Shown here: positions 24,960 to 32,310 of the stretch, one piece after another
Layout: every line of letters begins with the position of its first letter
Numbering within the stretch: position 1 is the stretch's first letter
From: an uncultured Treponema sp.
GTDB lineage: Bacteria; Spirochaetota; Spirochaetia; Treponematales; Treponemataceae
Reading direction: 5' to 3'
Length of the DNA: 64,000 nucleotides
Assembly (NCBI GenBank): GCA_949300145.1
Contig: CASGDA010000001.1
Span: forward strand, 248,001 to 312,000
Program-made: the position numbers and the translations under genes
Notes under the pieces: model-generated
Database searches by the model: none
What the model was told of the DNA's origin: nothing
What the model saw: the letters and a program-made list of their open reading frames with translations, nothing else

Positions 24960-26625
24960 CTCAAATTTTTCACAGGAATACGCCCGGAATTTCGAGATGT
25001 GGGCGCCGGAGGGAGAAGCACCTCTGTTTTTCAACGAGACGGATTCCCCTGAAAGCAGTTTTTTCCGGGATCCCGTAACTGAAACCGCTGAAAAGGTTTT
25101 TTCCATTTCCTATCTGTACCCCTGGCAGAGGATTGTCATTGCGAACATTCTTGATGCGGCGGCCTCCGTTATCTCTGAAAACCATGCAAAAGCCTGCCTG
25201 GAAGAATCTGAAAGCGGAACAGATATTCTTTTCCGTGACGAAGACGGTTTTCTGCGCGGCAGGCAGATTGTCATTCTGCCCACAGGAGCAGGAAAATCCA
25301 TGTGTTTCCAGATTCCTGCAATGATGCTGCCCGGACCTACACTGGTGATTTATCCCCTTTTGGCTTTAATGCACGATCAGGTTGCAAAACTCAAGGCGGC
25401 CGGGATTGAACCGGTACTGTTCAAAGGCGGGCAGACAGAAAAAGAAAGAGCGGAACAGTTTTCCAGGCTTAAAAACAGGGATGCATCCATAATAATCGCA
25501 AATCCGGAAATATTGTCCGACAAACGAATATTGACGGCGGTAAAGGAAAGCGGGCCGGTTCATATTGCAATCGATGAAGCGCACTGCGTATCGGAATGGG
25601 GCGATACATTCAGGCCGGCATATTTGAATCTTGAGGCCATAATCAAGGAACTGAAAGCTCCGGTTGTCACAGCCTTCACCGCCACAGCCTCTCCGGAAGT
25701 ATTGGAACGCGTCACGGAAGTTTTGTTCAACGGCAGCGCCCATCTTGTCCGCGGCAGTTCCGACAGGGAAAATATTATTTACCATGTGCAGCGCTGTACA
25801 GTGAAAGATCCGGCGCTTATAAAACTGGCCGCGGAATCGGAGCGCCCGGCGGTTATATTCTGCGGAACGAGGGGAAGAACCCAGAGGCTGGCGGCCCTTC
25901 TGCAGGAATACTTTCAGGATGAAAACATAAAATATTACCATGCGGGTCTCTCCCGTGAAGAAAAAATAAAAACCGAAAACTGGTTCGCCAATGCCGGGCA
26001 GGGAATCCTCTGCTCAACCTGCGCATGGGGAATGGGGGTCGATATAAAAAACATAAGGACTGTAATACACTACGATCCGCCTCCAACGGTCGAGGCATAC
26101 ATACAGGAAGCGGGACGCGGCGGAAGAGACGGATTACCGTCCAAAGCGGTACTCCTGTGGAATGATGAAGACCGTAAAAAGATTGAAAGGCTTCAGGAAC
26201 CCGCGAAAACAAGGGCTTCAGTTATGGGTACATACGCTGAAAGCGGAAAATGCCGGCGGTCGGTTTTACTGGCAGCCCTCGGAGAAAGCACCCTGGAGGA
26301 ATCATCTTCCGGGGCAGAGAACAGGGAAAAAGCCTGCGCCGGCTGCGATGTATGCAGCGGTGAAGCAGTATTTTTTTCAAAGGAAGAGGCACTGGCGGAA
26401 ATTTTTGTACGGCGGAACAAGAGGCGTTATTCCATTAACGAAACATCCAGAATTTTATGCGAACAGGCTAATTTATATACACGTTCACGCTACGGAAAAA
26501 ATGTATGGCAGATGAAAGACTTTACAGATATTTTGAAAAAACTACAGGAAAAGAAAAAAATCACATCCTCCACGTTTATATGGAAAGGAAAACTGACTTC
26601 CGCCCCGTCTAGAGATCATAACTGA
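24949..26625 (+). CDS. RecQ-family DNA helicase, atypical
   Basis: A 558-residue SF2 DNA helicase. Q-motif-like PWQ is at 58-60 and Walker A PTGAGKS at 111-117. DEAH is at 209-212, FTATAS at 243-248 and motif VI QEAGRGGRDG at 386-395. The RecQ zinc cysteines are C435, C463, C466 and C469. A short winged-helix-like region follows; there is no HRDC domain. Oddities are an N-terminal extension of about 50 residues and about 25 extra residues between the Q motif and Walker A. The aromatic-rich loop reads SEWGDTFRP where RecQ has S-QWGHDFRP, losing the His that couples DNA binding to ATPase. It is third in the S24-controlled operon. It may be a specialised rather than the housekeeping RecQ. Confidence 0.85.
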   Translation: MDSFSNFSQEYARNFEMWAPEGEAPLFFNETDSPESSFFRDPVTETAEKVFSISYLYPWQRIVIANILDAAASVISENHAKACLEESESGTDILFRDEDGFLRGRQIVILPTGAGKSMCFQIPAMMLPGPTLVIYPLLALMHDQVAKLKAAGIEPVLFKGGQTEKERAEQFSRLKNRDASIIIANPEILSDKRILTAVKESGPVHIAIDEAHCVSEWGDTFRPAYLNLEAIIKELKAPVVTAFTATASPEVLERVTEVLFNGSAHLVRGSSDRENIIYHVQRCTVKDPALIKLAAESERPAVIFCGTRGRTQRLAALLQEYFQDENIKYYHAGLSREEKIKTENWFANAGQGILCSTCAWGMGVDIKNIRTVIHYDPPPTVEAYIQEAGRGGRDGLPSKAVLLWNDEDRKKIERLQEPAKTRASVMGTYAESGKCRRSVLLAALGESTLEESSSGAENREKACAGCDVCSGEAVFFSKEEALAEIFVRRNKRRYSINETSRILCEQANLYTRSRYGKNVWQMKDFTDILKKLQEKKKITSSTFIWKGKLTSAPSRDHN

Positions 26626-26872
26626 TGTTATCACTTCCGGACGAATCATACGCATCCGCCTGGCCGGAGGAAGAATTCGCGGATATTTTAACCGGAGACG
26701 AACGGGCTCCAAATGAACGCCTCCTTCTTTTTCCGGCGGGACGCTTTTTGTACGAGACAATATAGAAAACCAAATTCAAGATGAAAATGATGACAACCGC
26801 CGCCCCAAGAACCTCCTTGGAAAGTACAACAACTTTTATAAGGTGAAAAAGTTCCTCAAAACTCATATCCAT
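26609..26872 (-). CDS. Small single-span membrane protein, unknown
   Basis: An 87-residue protein. One transmembrane helix (about residues 18-42, VVLSKEVLGAAVVIIFILNLVFYIV) is followed by a strongly basic stretch (KKRPAGKRRRR), so by the positive-inside rule the C terminus is cytoplasmic. The tail is Ser/Gly/Asp-rich and probably disordered. It converges with the recQ-like gene and overlaps its end by 17 bp. I see no clear ribosome-binding site. I do not recognise a family; it could be a treponeme-specific small protein. Confidence 0.5.
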   Translation of the reverse strand: MDMSFEELFHLIKVVVLSKEVLGAAVVIIFILNLVFYIVSYKKRPAGKRRRRSFGARSSPVKISANSSSGQADAYDSSGSDNISYDL

Positions 26873-26964
26873 ATTGTGAATATCGGTACAACCCGGTTAA
26901 AATTAAAATCCCGGACACGGATTATGGATTCCGGGGTTCTGTCTTTCCCCTCAGTTTTACAGTA

Positions 26965-26994
26965 TTGACTAGAATACGGGGATGTTTGTACGAT
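26965..26994 (+). promoter_or_regulatory. hisH promoter, near-leaderless
   Basis: TTGACT (26965-26970) and TACGAT (26989-26994) are 18 bp apart. Nine nt separate the -10 box from the hisH ATG at 27004 and no Shine-Dalgarno sequence is present, so the leader would be about 3 nt. The TTG of the -35 box makes the open frame look longer than the gene. Confidence 0.55.
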
Positions 26995-27003
26995 ATTCCC
27001 GAC

Positions 27004-27687
27004 ATGACAGGAATAATTGACTATAACGCAGGAAACATAAAAAGCGTGGAAAGGGCCTGCAGGGCTATCGGCGCGGAATATGTCATATCCAAAAATCCGG
27101 CTGACCTGGAAAACGTTTCCAGGCTGATTTTTCCCGGAGTTGGAGAGGCAAAGTATGCGATGGGGCAGCTAAAAAAATCCGGATTTGACACCTTCATAAA
27201 AGAGCGGACCGCAGCCGGAATACCCCTTCTTGGAATATGCCTCGGAGCCCAAATTGTCTTTGATTTTTCCGAAGAAGGCGATGTCCCGTGTCTTGGACTG
27301 ATTCCGGGAACGATAAGGCTTTTTCCGCCCGAAATGCCGTCACAGGGTTTTAAAACCCCTCACATGGGATGGAACAACATCTCCCTGGCACCGGAAAATG
27401 AAAGCAATATTTTTGAAGGGATAAACGACGGAACGGATTTTTATTTTGTACACTCATATTATATGGCGCCGGAGGATGAATCATACGTCACGGCCTTTGC
27501 GGAATACGGCGGCAGATTCGCCGCGGCTGTAAAAAAAGACCGTGTGCAGGCTGTGCAATTTCATCCTGAAAAATCAGGACTGCCGGGATTAAGAATTCTG
27601 GCCAATTTCACACAGACAAAAGCCGGGAACCCTTTATTCCGGGAGGGCGGTTCCGGGAACACAAGCGGGGAAAGTAAAAATGCTTAA
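27004..27687 (+). CDS. hisH: Imidazole glycerol phosphate synthase, glutaminase subunit
   Basis: Class I glutamine amidotransferase of 227 residues that supplies ammonia to HisF in histidine synthesis. The start [16 protein letters not shown] is the normal HisH N terminus. The nucleophile Cys lies in [10 protein letters not shown] and the catalytic His-Glu in VQFHPEKSG. It overlaps hisF by 8 bp, indicating coupled translation and a 1:1 complex. No other his genes are in the window, so the remaining pathway must lie elsewhere, or the pair serves another pathway. Confidence 0.93.
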   Translation: MTGIIDYNAGNIKSVERACRAIGAEYVISKNPADLENVSRLIFPGVGEAKYAMGQLKKSGFDTFIKERTAAGIPLLGICLGAQIVFDFSEEGDVPCLGLIPGTIRLFPPEMPSQGFKTPHMGWNNISLAPENESNIFEGINDGTDFYFVHSYYMAPEDESYVTAFAEYGGRFAAAVKKDRVQAVQFHPEKSGLPGLRILANFTQTKAGNPLFREGGSGNTSGESKNA

Positions 27688-28456
27688 AAAGCGGATAGTC
27701 ATATGCCTTGATGTGAAAGACGGAAGGACGACCAAGGGTGTCAATTTCCTCAACAATGTTGATATCGGAGACCCGGTGGAAATGGCTGAGGAATATTACA
27801 AACAGGGTGTTGATGAGCTTGTTTTCTATGACATAATGGCTTCCCACCAGGGGAGGGGCCCGATTCTGGATTTGATTTCCCGTGTGGCTTCTAAGGTTTT
27901 CATCCCCTTTTGTGTCGGCGGAGGAATCGGGACCGTTGAGGACATCCGTGCAACAATAGCCGCTGGAGCCGAGAAAGTCAGCCTGAATTCCCAGGCGGTG
28001 AAGAACCCGGGCCTTATCTCTGAAGGAGCCGCGGTATTCGGGAAACAGTGCATTGTCCTGGGGATGGATGCCGCAAGGGATGCGGAAGCTCCCTCAGGTT
28101 ACAGGGTTTTCATAAACGGCGGCCGCACAAAAACAAACCTGGATGCCTTGGAATGGGCAAAAAAGGCGGTTGAACTGGGTGCCGGGGAAATAGTCCTCAA
28201 CTCAATAGACGGGGACGGACGAAAAACAGGTTATGAAATCCCCCTCACAAAGATGATATCGGAAAACGTCAGCGTTCCGGTTGTGGCATCTGGAGGCGGG
28301 GGAAAACCGGAGCATCTTGCGGAAGTTTTAACAGCAGGGAAGGCAGACGCCGCCCTTATAGCCTCCATGGTTCATTCCGGTGAATATACAGTGGGCAGCA
28401 TAAAAAGAACACTTTCCGCATACGGAATCGCCGTAAGACCGGGAAACAGCATTTAA
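27680..28456 (+). CDS. hisF: Imidazole glycerol phosphate synthase, cyclase subunit
   Basis: A 258-residue TIM-barrel synthase that uses ammonia from HisH to turn PRFAR into imidazole glycerol phosphate and AICAR. The N terminus [21 protein letters not shown] holds catalytic Asp11. FCVGGGIGT and [12 protein letters not shown] are the two phosphate-binding turns, and SLNSQAV and LNSIDGDG are further family markers. The usual second catalytic Asp is in GMDAARD. Length is normal. A small inverted repeat (ATACC/GGTAT at 28457-28469) follows the stop but is too weak to call a terminator. Confidence 0.94.
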   Translation: MLKKRIVICLDVKDGRTTKGVNFLNNVDIGDPVEMAEEYYKQGVDELVFYDIMASHQGRGPILDLISRVASKVFIPFCVGGGIGTVEDIRATIAAGAEKVSLNSQAVKNPGLISEGAAVFGKQCIVLGMDAARDAEAPSGYRVFINGGRTKTNLDALEWAKKAVELGAGEIVLNSIDGDGRKTGYEIPLTKMISENVSVPVVASGGGGKPEHLAEVLTAGKADAALIASMVHSGEYTVGSIKRTLSAYGIAVRPGNSI

Positions 28457-28580
28457 ATACCCGCGGTATGAAATTTTTCGCCATTTTAAGCCTTTTTGAG
28501 CTTGTGCATAACGCAAATATGGTATATCCTTTGTCCACCACATTAAACCGGTAAGGTTATCCCAGTAATGGAGAACGTAG

Positions 28581-29939
28581 ATGATTCAGAAAACGGCTTC
28601 TGAAAGCACCAATCAGTATTACATTACGAGGCAGGATTCAACCGAATCAAATGCACGGTCATACCCCAGAAAATTTCCCTTCGCAATAGCAAAAGCGCAG
28701 GGGTCATGGGTTGAGGATGTAGAAGGTAACAAATACCTTGATTTTTTATGCGGCGCAGGTACGCTGGCGCTCGGCCACAATGATCCGGAAATCAATAATG
28801 CAATGATTGAAATGCTGTCGCATAATTACCCCCTGCACACTTTGGACATAATGACTCCCGTGAAAGAAGCCTTTATGGAAAAAGTTCTTTCACTTTTACC
28901 CCAGGAAATGCAGGATAATGTGAAAATACAATTCTGCAGTCCGGCAGGTTCCGACGCCTTCGATGCGGCATTGAAATTATGTAAGACAGCTACAGGTCGC
29001 TCTTCTGTCATCGCATTCCAAGGCGGATACCATGGAATGGGACACGGAGCCCTGGCCTGCACGGGAAATCTGACCGCCAAGGAAAAAGTGAACGGACTCA
29101 TGCCCGGAGTTCAGTTTTTCCCCTTCCCGTATACGTACAGATGCCCTTTCGGATTGGGAGGAAAAGCGGGGATAGACGCGGCATGCGCTTTTTTTGAACG
29201 TTCCCTGAAAGACCCTGAATCCGGGATAACAAAACCGGCGGCTGTCATCATAGAACCGATACAAGGTGAAGGCGGAGTTATTCCCGCACCGGTTGAATTC
29301 CTCCAGACAATCAGAAGAGTGACAAAAGAGCTTTCCATTCCTTTGGTGGTGGATGAAATACAATGCGGGATAGGTCGTACCGGTAAATTTTTCGCTTTTG
29401 AACATTCAGGGATTGTGCCCGACGTAATATTGGCTTCAAAGGCTGTCGGAGGAAGCCAGCCGCTGGCGATAGTCATTTACAACAAAGAGCTGGACAAATG
29501 GACGCAGGGCGCCCATGCAGGCACCTTCCGCGGAAACCAGCTGGCGATGAAAGCGGGAACAGTTTTAATGACACGTGTTTCCAATCCTGAATTCCTGAAA
29601 GAAGTAACCGAAAAAGGTGAATACCTGAAGGACAGGATTCTCGCCGTAAAAGAAAAAACATCCATAATAGGTGATATCAGAGGCAGAGGATTAATGCTGG
29701 GAACAGAATTCATAAATCCCAGAGAAAAACCGGATGCATTGGGAACCTATCCCGCCTCAGGTGAAATAGCCGCGGCCGTTCAGAAAAAATGTTTTGAAAA
29801 ACGGCTGATAGTGGAAAAAGGCGGGCGATGCGGTGCAGTCATGCGTTGCCTGTGTGCCTTGAACATAACAAAAGAGGATTTAAAAACCGCGGCGGATATT
29901 TTTGAGCAGGCGGTAATTGAAGTTGACAATACCATATAA
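28581..29939 (+). CDS. dat: Diaminobutyrate-2-oxoglutarate aminotransferase
   Basis: Class III PLP aminotransferase of 452 residues that makes L-2,4-diaminobutyrate from aspartate semialdehyde with glutamate as donor. Markers are GNKYLDFLCGAGTLALGHNDP, SPAGSDAFDAALKLCK and FQGGYHGMGHGAL. VVDEIQCGIGRTGKFFAFEH holds the cofactor Asp and ASKAVGGSQPLAIV the Schiff-base Lys. GGAG precedes the ATG by about 7 nt. Ectoine EctB is the close relative, but the next gene is a diaminobutyrate decarboxylase rather than ectA/ectC, which favours the dat-ddc diaminopropane route. Confidence 0.88.
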   Translation: MIQKTASESTNQYYITRQDSTESNARSYPRKFPFAIAKAQGSWVEDVEGNKYLDFLCGAGTLALGHNDPEINNAMIEMLSHNYPLHTLDIMTPVKEAFMEKVLSLLPQEMQDNVKIQFCSPAGSDAFDAALKLCKTATGRSSVIAFQGGYHGMGHGALACTGNLTAKEKVNGLMPGVQFFPFPYTYRCPFGLGGKAGIDAACAFFERSLKDPESGITKPAAVIIEPIQGEGGVIPAPVEFLQTIRRVTKELSIPLVVDEIQCGIGRTGKFFAFEHSGIVPDVILASKAVGGSQPLAIVIYNKELDKWTQGAHAGTFRGNQLAMKAGTVLMTRVSNPEFLKEVTEKGEYLKDRILAVKEKTSIIGDIRGRGLMLGTEFINPREKPDALGTYPASGEIAAAVQKKCFEKRLIVEKGGRCGAVMRCLCALNITKEDLKTAADIFEQAVIEVDNTI

Positions 29940-29966
29940 AAACAAAAGGCAGACCAGCGGCTGTTT

Positions 29967-31481
29967 ATGATGGAAGAGTTTTTTCTTACAAACCAAAAAG
30001 AATCACAGGAAGTATTTTTCCGCATTGTTGAATCAGTATGCAAAGCCGCCGCAAAGGTAATTGAGGAAGCTTCCGCTGAAACCGAATCCAGCCAGGACGG
30101 AAATACCGTAACAGCTTATTCCGGGCTTCCTCCGCTGGAGTTAAGGCGTTTGTTGAATTCCGGCTCAATCCTTCCTGATGACGGCAAAGGATTCGATGCG
30201 GTAATAAAACACATGGAAGCGGCAGTCCTTCCGAATTTGGTAAGAACTGCGTCGCCGGGCTACATGGCTCACCTCCACAGTCCTGTTTTACTGGAGAGTC
30301 TGGCGGCTGAGCTGGTTATTTCAGTGTTTAACCAGTCCATGGATTCGTGGGATCAATCCCCTGCCGCGACAGAAATCGAAGTGCTCGTCGTAAAAGAGCT
30401 ATGCAGACTTTTCGGTTACGGGGAAGAGGCTGACGGGGTATTCACATCAGGCGGCTCCCAGTCAAACACGACGGCTATTTTACTGGCAAGAGATTATATT
30501 TGCCGGACGAAACTACAGCATGATGTAAAAAAGCTCGGGCTTCCGGCCGGCTACCGCAAATTCAAAATGTACGCTTCCGAGGTTTCCCACTTTTCCATGG
30601 AAAAAAGCGCGCACCTGCTGGGCTTAGGATACAATGCGGTGGAAAAAGTCCCTGTAGACAGCCGGCGGAAAATGGATGCGGACAAACTGGAAGAACTTGT
30701 TGAAAGAGACATCGCTGCCGGATGCATCCCTTTTTGCATCGCGGTTACCGCGGGTACAACCGATTACGGAAGCATAGATCCGGTTGACAGGATCGCAGCC
30801 CTGTGCAAAAAACACGGCATATGGCTTCATGCCGATGCGGCTTATGGTTCCGGACTGATTATGTCGCAAAAATACAAATCCAGGCTTGGCGGTATAAATT
30901 CATGTGATTCCATCACTGTTGATTTCCACAAAATGTTCCTTCAACCTATAAGTTGCGGAGCTGTTCTGGTAAAGGACGGGGCGAACTTTTCATCCCTCGA
31001 ACTTCATGCGGATTATTTAAACCGGGAAGAAGATGAGGAAGACGGTTATATCAACCTTGTGGGAAAATCCATGCAGACAACCCGGCGCTTTGACGCGCTG
31101 AAAATCTGGACATCTTTTCAGGTCAGGGGCAGAAACGGCTGGGATAATATCATTTCCACCTGCGTTGATAACGCCTCTTATGTTTACGGAAAACTTTCCG
31201 GAGGTACAGATTTTGAAACCATATCTCCTCCTGAAATCAGTTCCGTTGTATTCAGGGTGCTTCCTTCCACAGAAAAAGAAGAAACTTTCACCGATGAAAT
31301 GAATAAATCCATCAGGCGAACCCTCCTCCACAAAAAAGGAATTGTCATCGGACAGACGGTGGACAGCGGACGGGTATTTTTGAAATTCACGCTTTTAAAT
31401 CCTACGGTCACCCATGATTATCTTGACAAACTGCTTGAGCTGATACTGTCCCTGCGGAATGACTACATGCCTCAATCGTAA
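29967..31481 (+). CDS. ddc: L-2,4-diaminobutyrate decarboxylase (group II PLP)
   Basis: A 504-residue PLP-dependent decarboxylase that, next to dat, should convert diaminobutyrate to 1,3-diaminopropane. Family markers are GVFTSGGSQSNTTAILLARD, YASEVSHFSMEKSA, TAGTTDYGSIDPV, WLHADAAYGSG and the PLP lysine in TVDFHKMFLQPISCGA. The C-terminal domain begins after about residue 360. It follows dat after 27 bp. Its last 10 bp overlap the end of convergent comF. Glutamate- or aromatic-type decarboxylases have a similar fold; the dat neighbour decides the name. Confidence 0.86.
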   Translation: MMEEFFLTNQKESQEVFFRIVESVCKAAAKVIEEASAETESSQDGNTVTAYSGLPPLELRRLLNSGSILPDDGKGFDAVIKHMEAAVLPNLVRTASPGYMAHLHSPVLLESLAAELVISVFNQSMDSWDQSPAATEIEVLVVKELCRLFGYGEEADGVFTSGGSQSNTTAILLARDYICRTKLQHDVKKLGLPAGYRKFKMYASEVSHFSMEKSAHLLGLGYNAVEKVPVDSRRKMDADKLEELVERDIAAGCIPFCIAVTAGTTDYGSIDPVDRIAALCKKHGIWLHADAAYGSGLIMSQKYKSRLGGINSCDSITVDFHKMFLQPISCGAVLVKDGANFSSLELHADYLNREEDEEDGYINLVGKSMQTTRRFDALKIWTSFQVRGRNGWDNIISTCVDNASYVYGKLSGGTDFETISPPEISSVVFRVLPSTEKEETFTDEMNKSIRRTLLHKKGIVIGQTVDSGRVFLKFTLLNPTVTHDYLDKLLELILSLRNDYMPQS

Positions 31482-32254
31482 AAAAGGGTTAACCCTGCCA
31501 CAAAGGAAGCCCCCTTCGATTTCAGCGCCTCAGCGCAGTTTTCCAGGGTCGCTCCCGTTGTGATGATGTCGTCGATTAAAATACATACATCCGGCGGGGT
31601 ATATCCGTTTTTTACAAGGATGTGGCCTTTCAGGTTCATCTTCCTAGCAGCCTTTCCAAGCTGCTTCTGCTGGATTTTTGTTGTCCTTACAAGGCAGTCG
31701 GAAACAGATATGTGCCATTGCCGCTTCAACAAAGTGCACACCTCGTCAATCTGATCCCAGCCTTTTTTACGGATTTTTCCGGGTCTCGGAGGAACGGGAA
31801 CCACAGCGGTTTTCAGCCGCGGCGCTTTATCCCGTACAGGCTTATCCCTGTACCTGCAAACCACCGAATTTTCATAAAGAACCGAAGCCAGGATTTCTGC
31901 AAATGAATGGGAAAAAATACGCTCTCCGTTTATTTTCCATCCGGTAAGCAGATCTTTGTTTTCCGGAGAATAAGGATAAAGGGCGCAAACCTTGTCCAAA
32001 AACATAAAATCATCAGATTCCCTGCATTCCGGACAAAAAGCATCTGCAGAAACCAGCCTGCGGCCGCATTTACCGCACCAGTCAGGTTCAGAAACAAAAA
32101 GCTTCCGGCCTTTCGCCCTGTCCAGCAAATTTTCCATGCAGGTGCGGCACAGCATATTTCCATCACGGACCTGCTTTCCGCACAAAGGGCAGAATATCGG
32201 AAAAGCAATATTCGAAAAAAAACAAACGGCACGCCTGTACAAATCGATTTTCAT
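31472..32254 (-). CDS. ComF-family phosphoribosyltransferase-like protein
   Basis: A 260-residue protein of the ComFC family. The N-terminal zinc-ribbon has two cysteine pairs in each half (CPLCGKQV...CRTC and CGKCGRR...CPEC). The C-terminal PRTase-like domain has the PRPP-binding signature CILIDDIITTGATLENC. ComFC proteins act in natural transformation and DNA metabolism. Here it is last in the tamB-bamA-ompH-mutS unit, 57 bp after mutS. The upstream TATAAG placed 6 nt before the ATG could also give it a separate leaderless transcript. Confidence 0.88.
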   Translation of the reverse strand: MKIDLYRRAVCFFSNIAFPIFCPLCGKQVRDGNMLCRTCMENLLDRAKGRKLFVSEPDWCGKCGRRLVSADAFCPECRESDDFMFLDKVCALYPYSPENKDLLTGWKINGERIFSHSFAEILASVLYENSVVCRYRDKPVRDKAPRLKTAVVPVPPRPGKIRKKGWDQIDEVCTLLKRQWHISVSDCLVRTTKIQQKQLGKAARKMNLKGHILVKNGYTPPDVCILIDDIITTGATLENCAEALKSKGASFVAGLTLFYD

Positions 32255-32310
32255 ATTATTCTTATACGGAAAAAAATAAAAATCGGCTTTAAAATTACGG
32301 ATGCGGAATG

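Noticed and set aside
28457..28469. Terminator after hisF
   Set aside because: The ATACC/GGTAT repeat is only 5 bp with a 3-nt loop and lacks a proper T-run.
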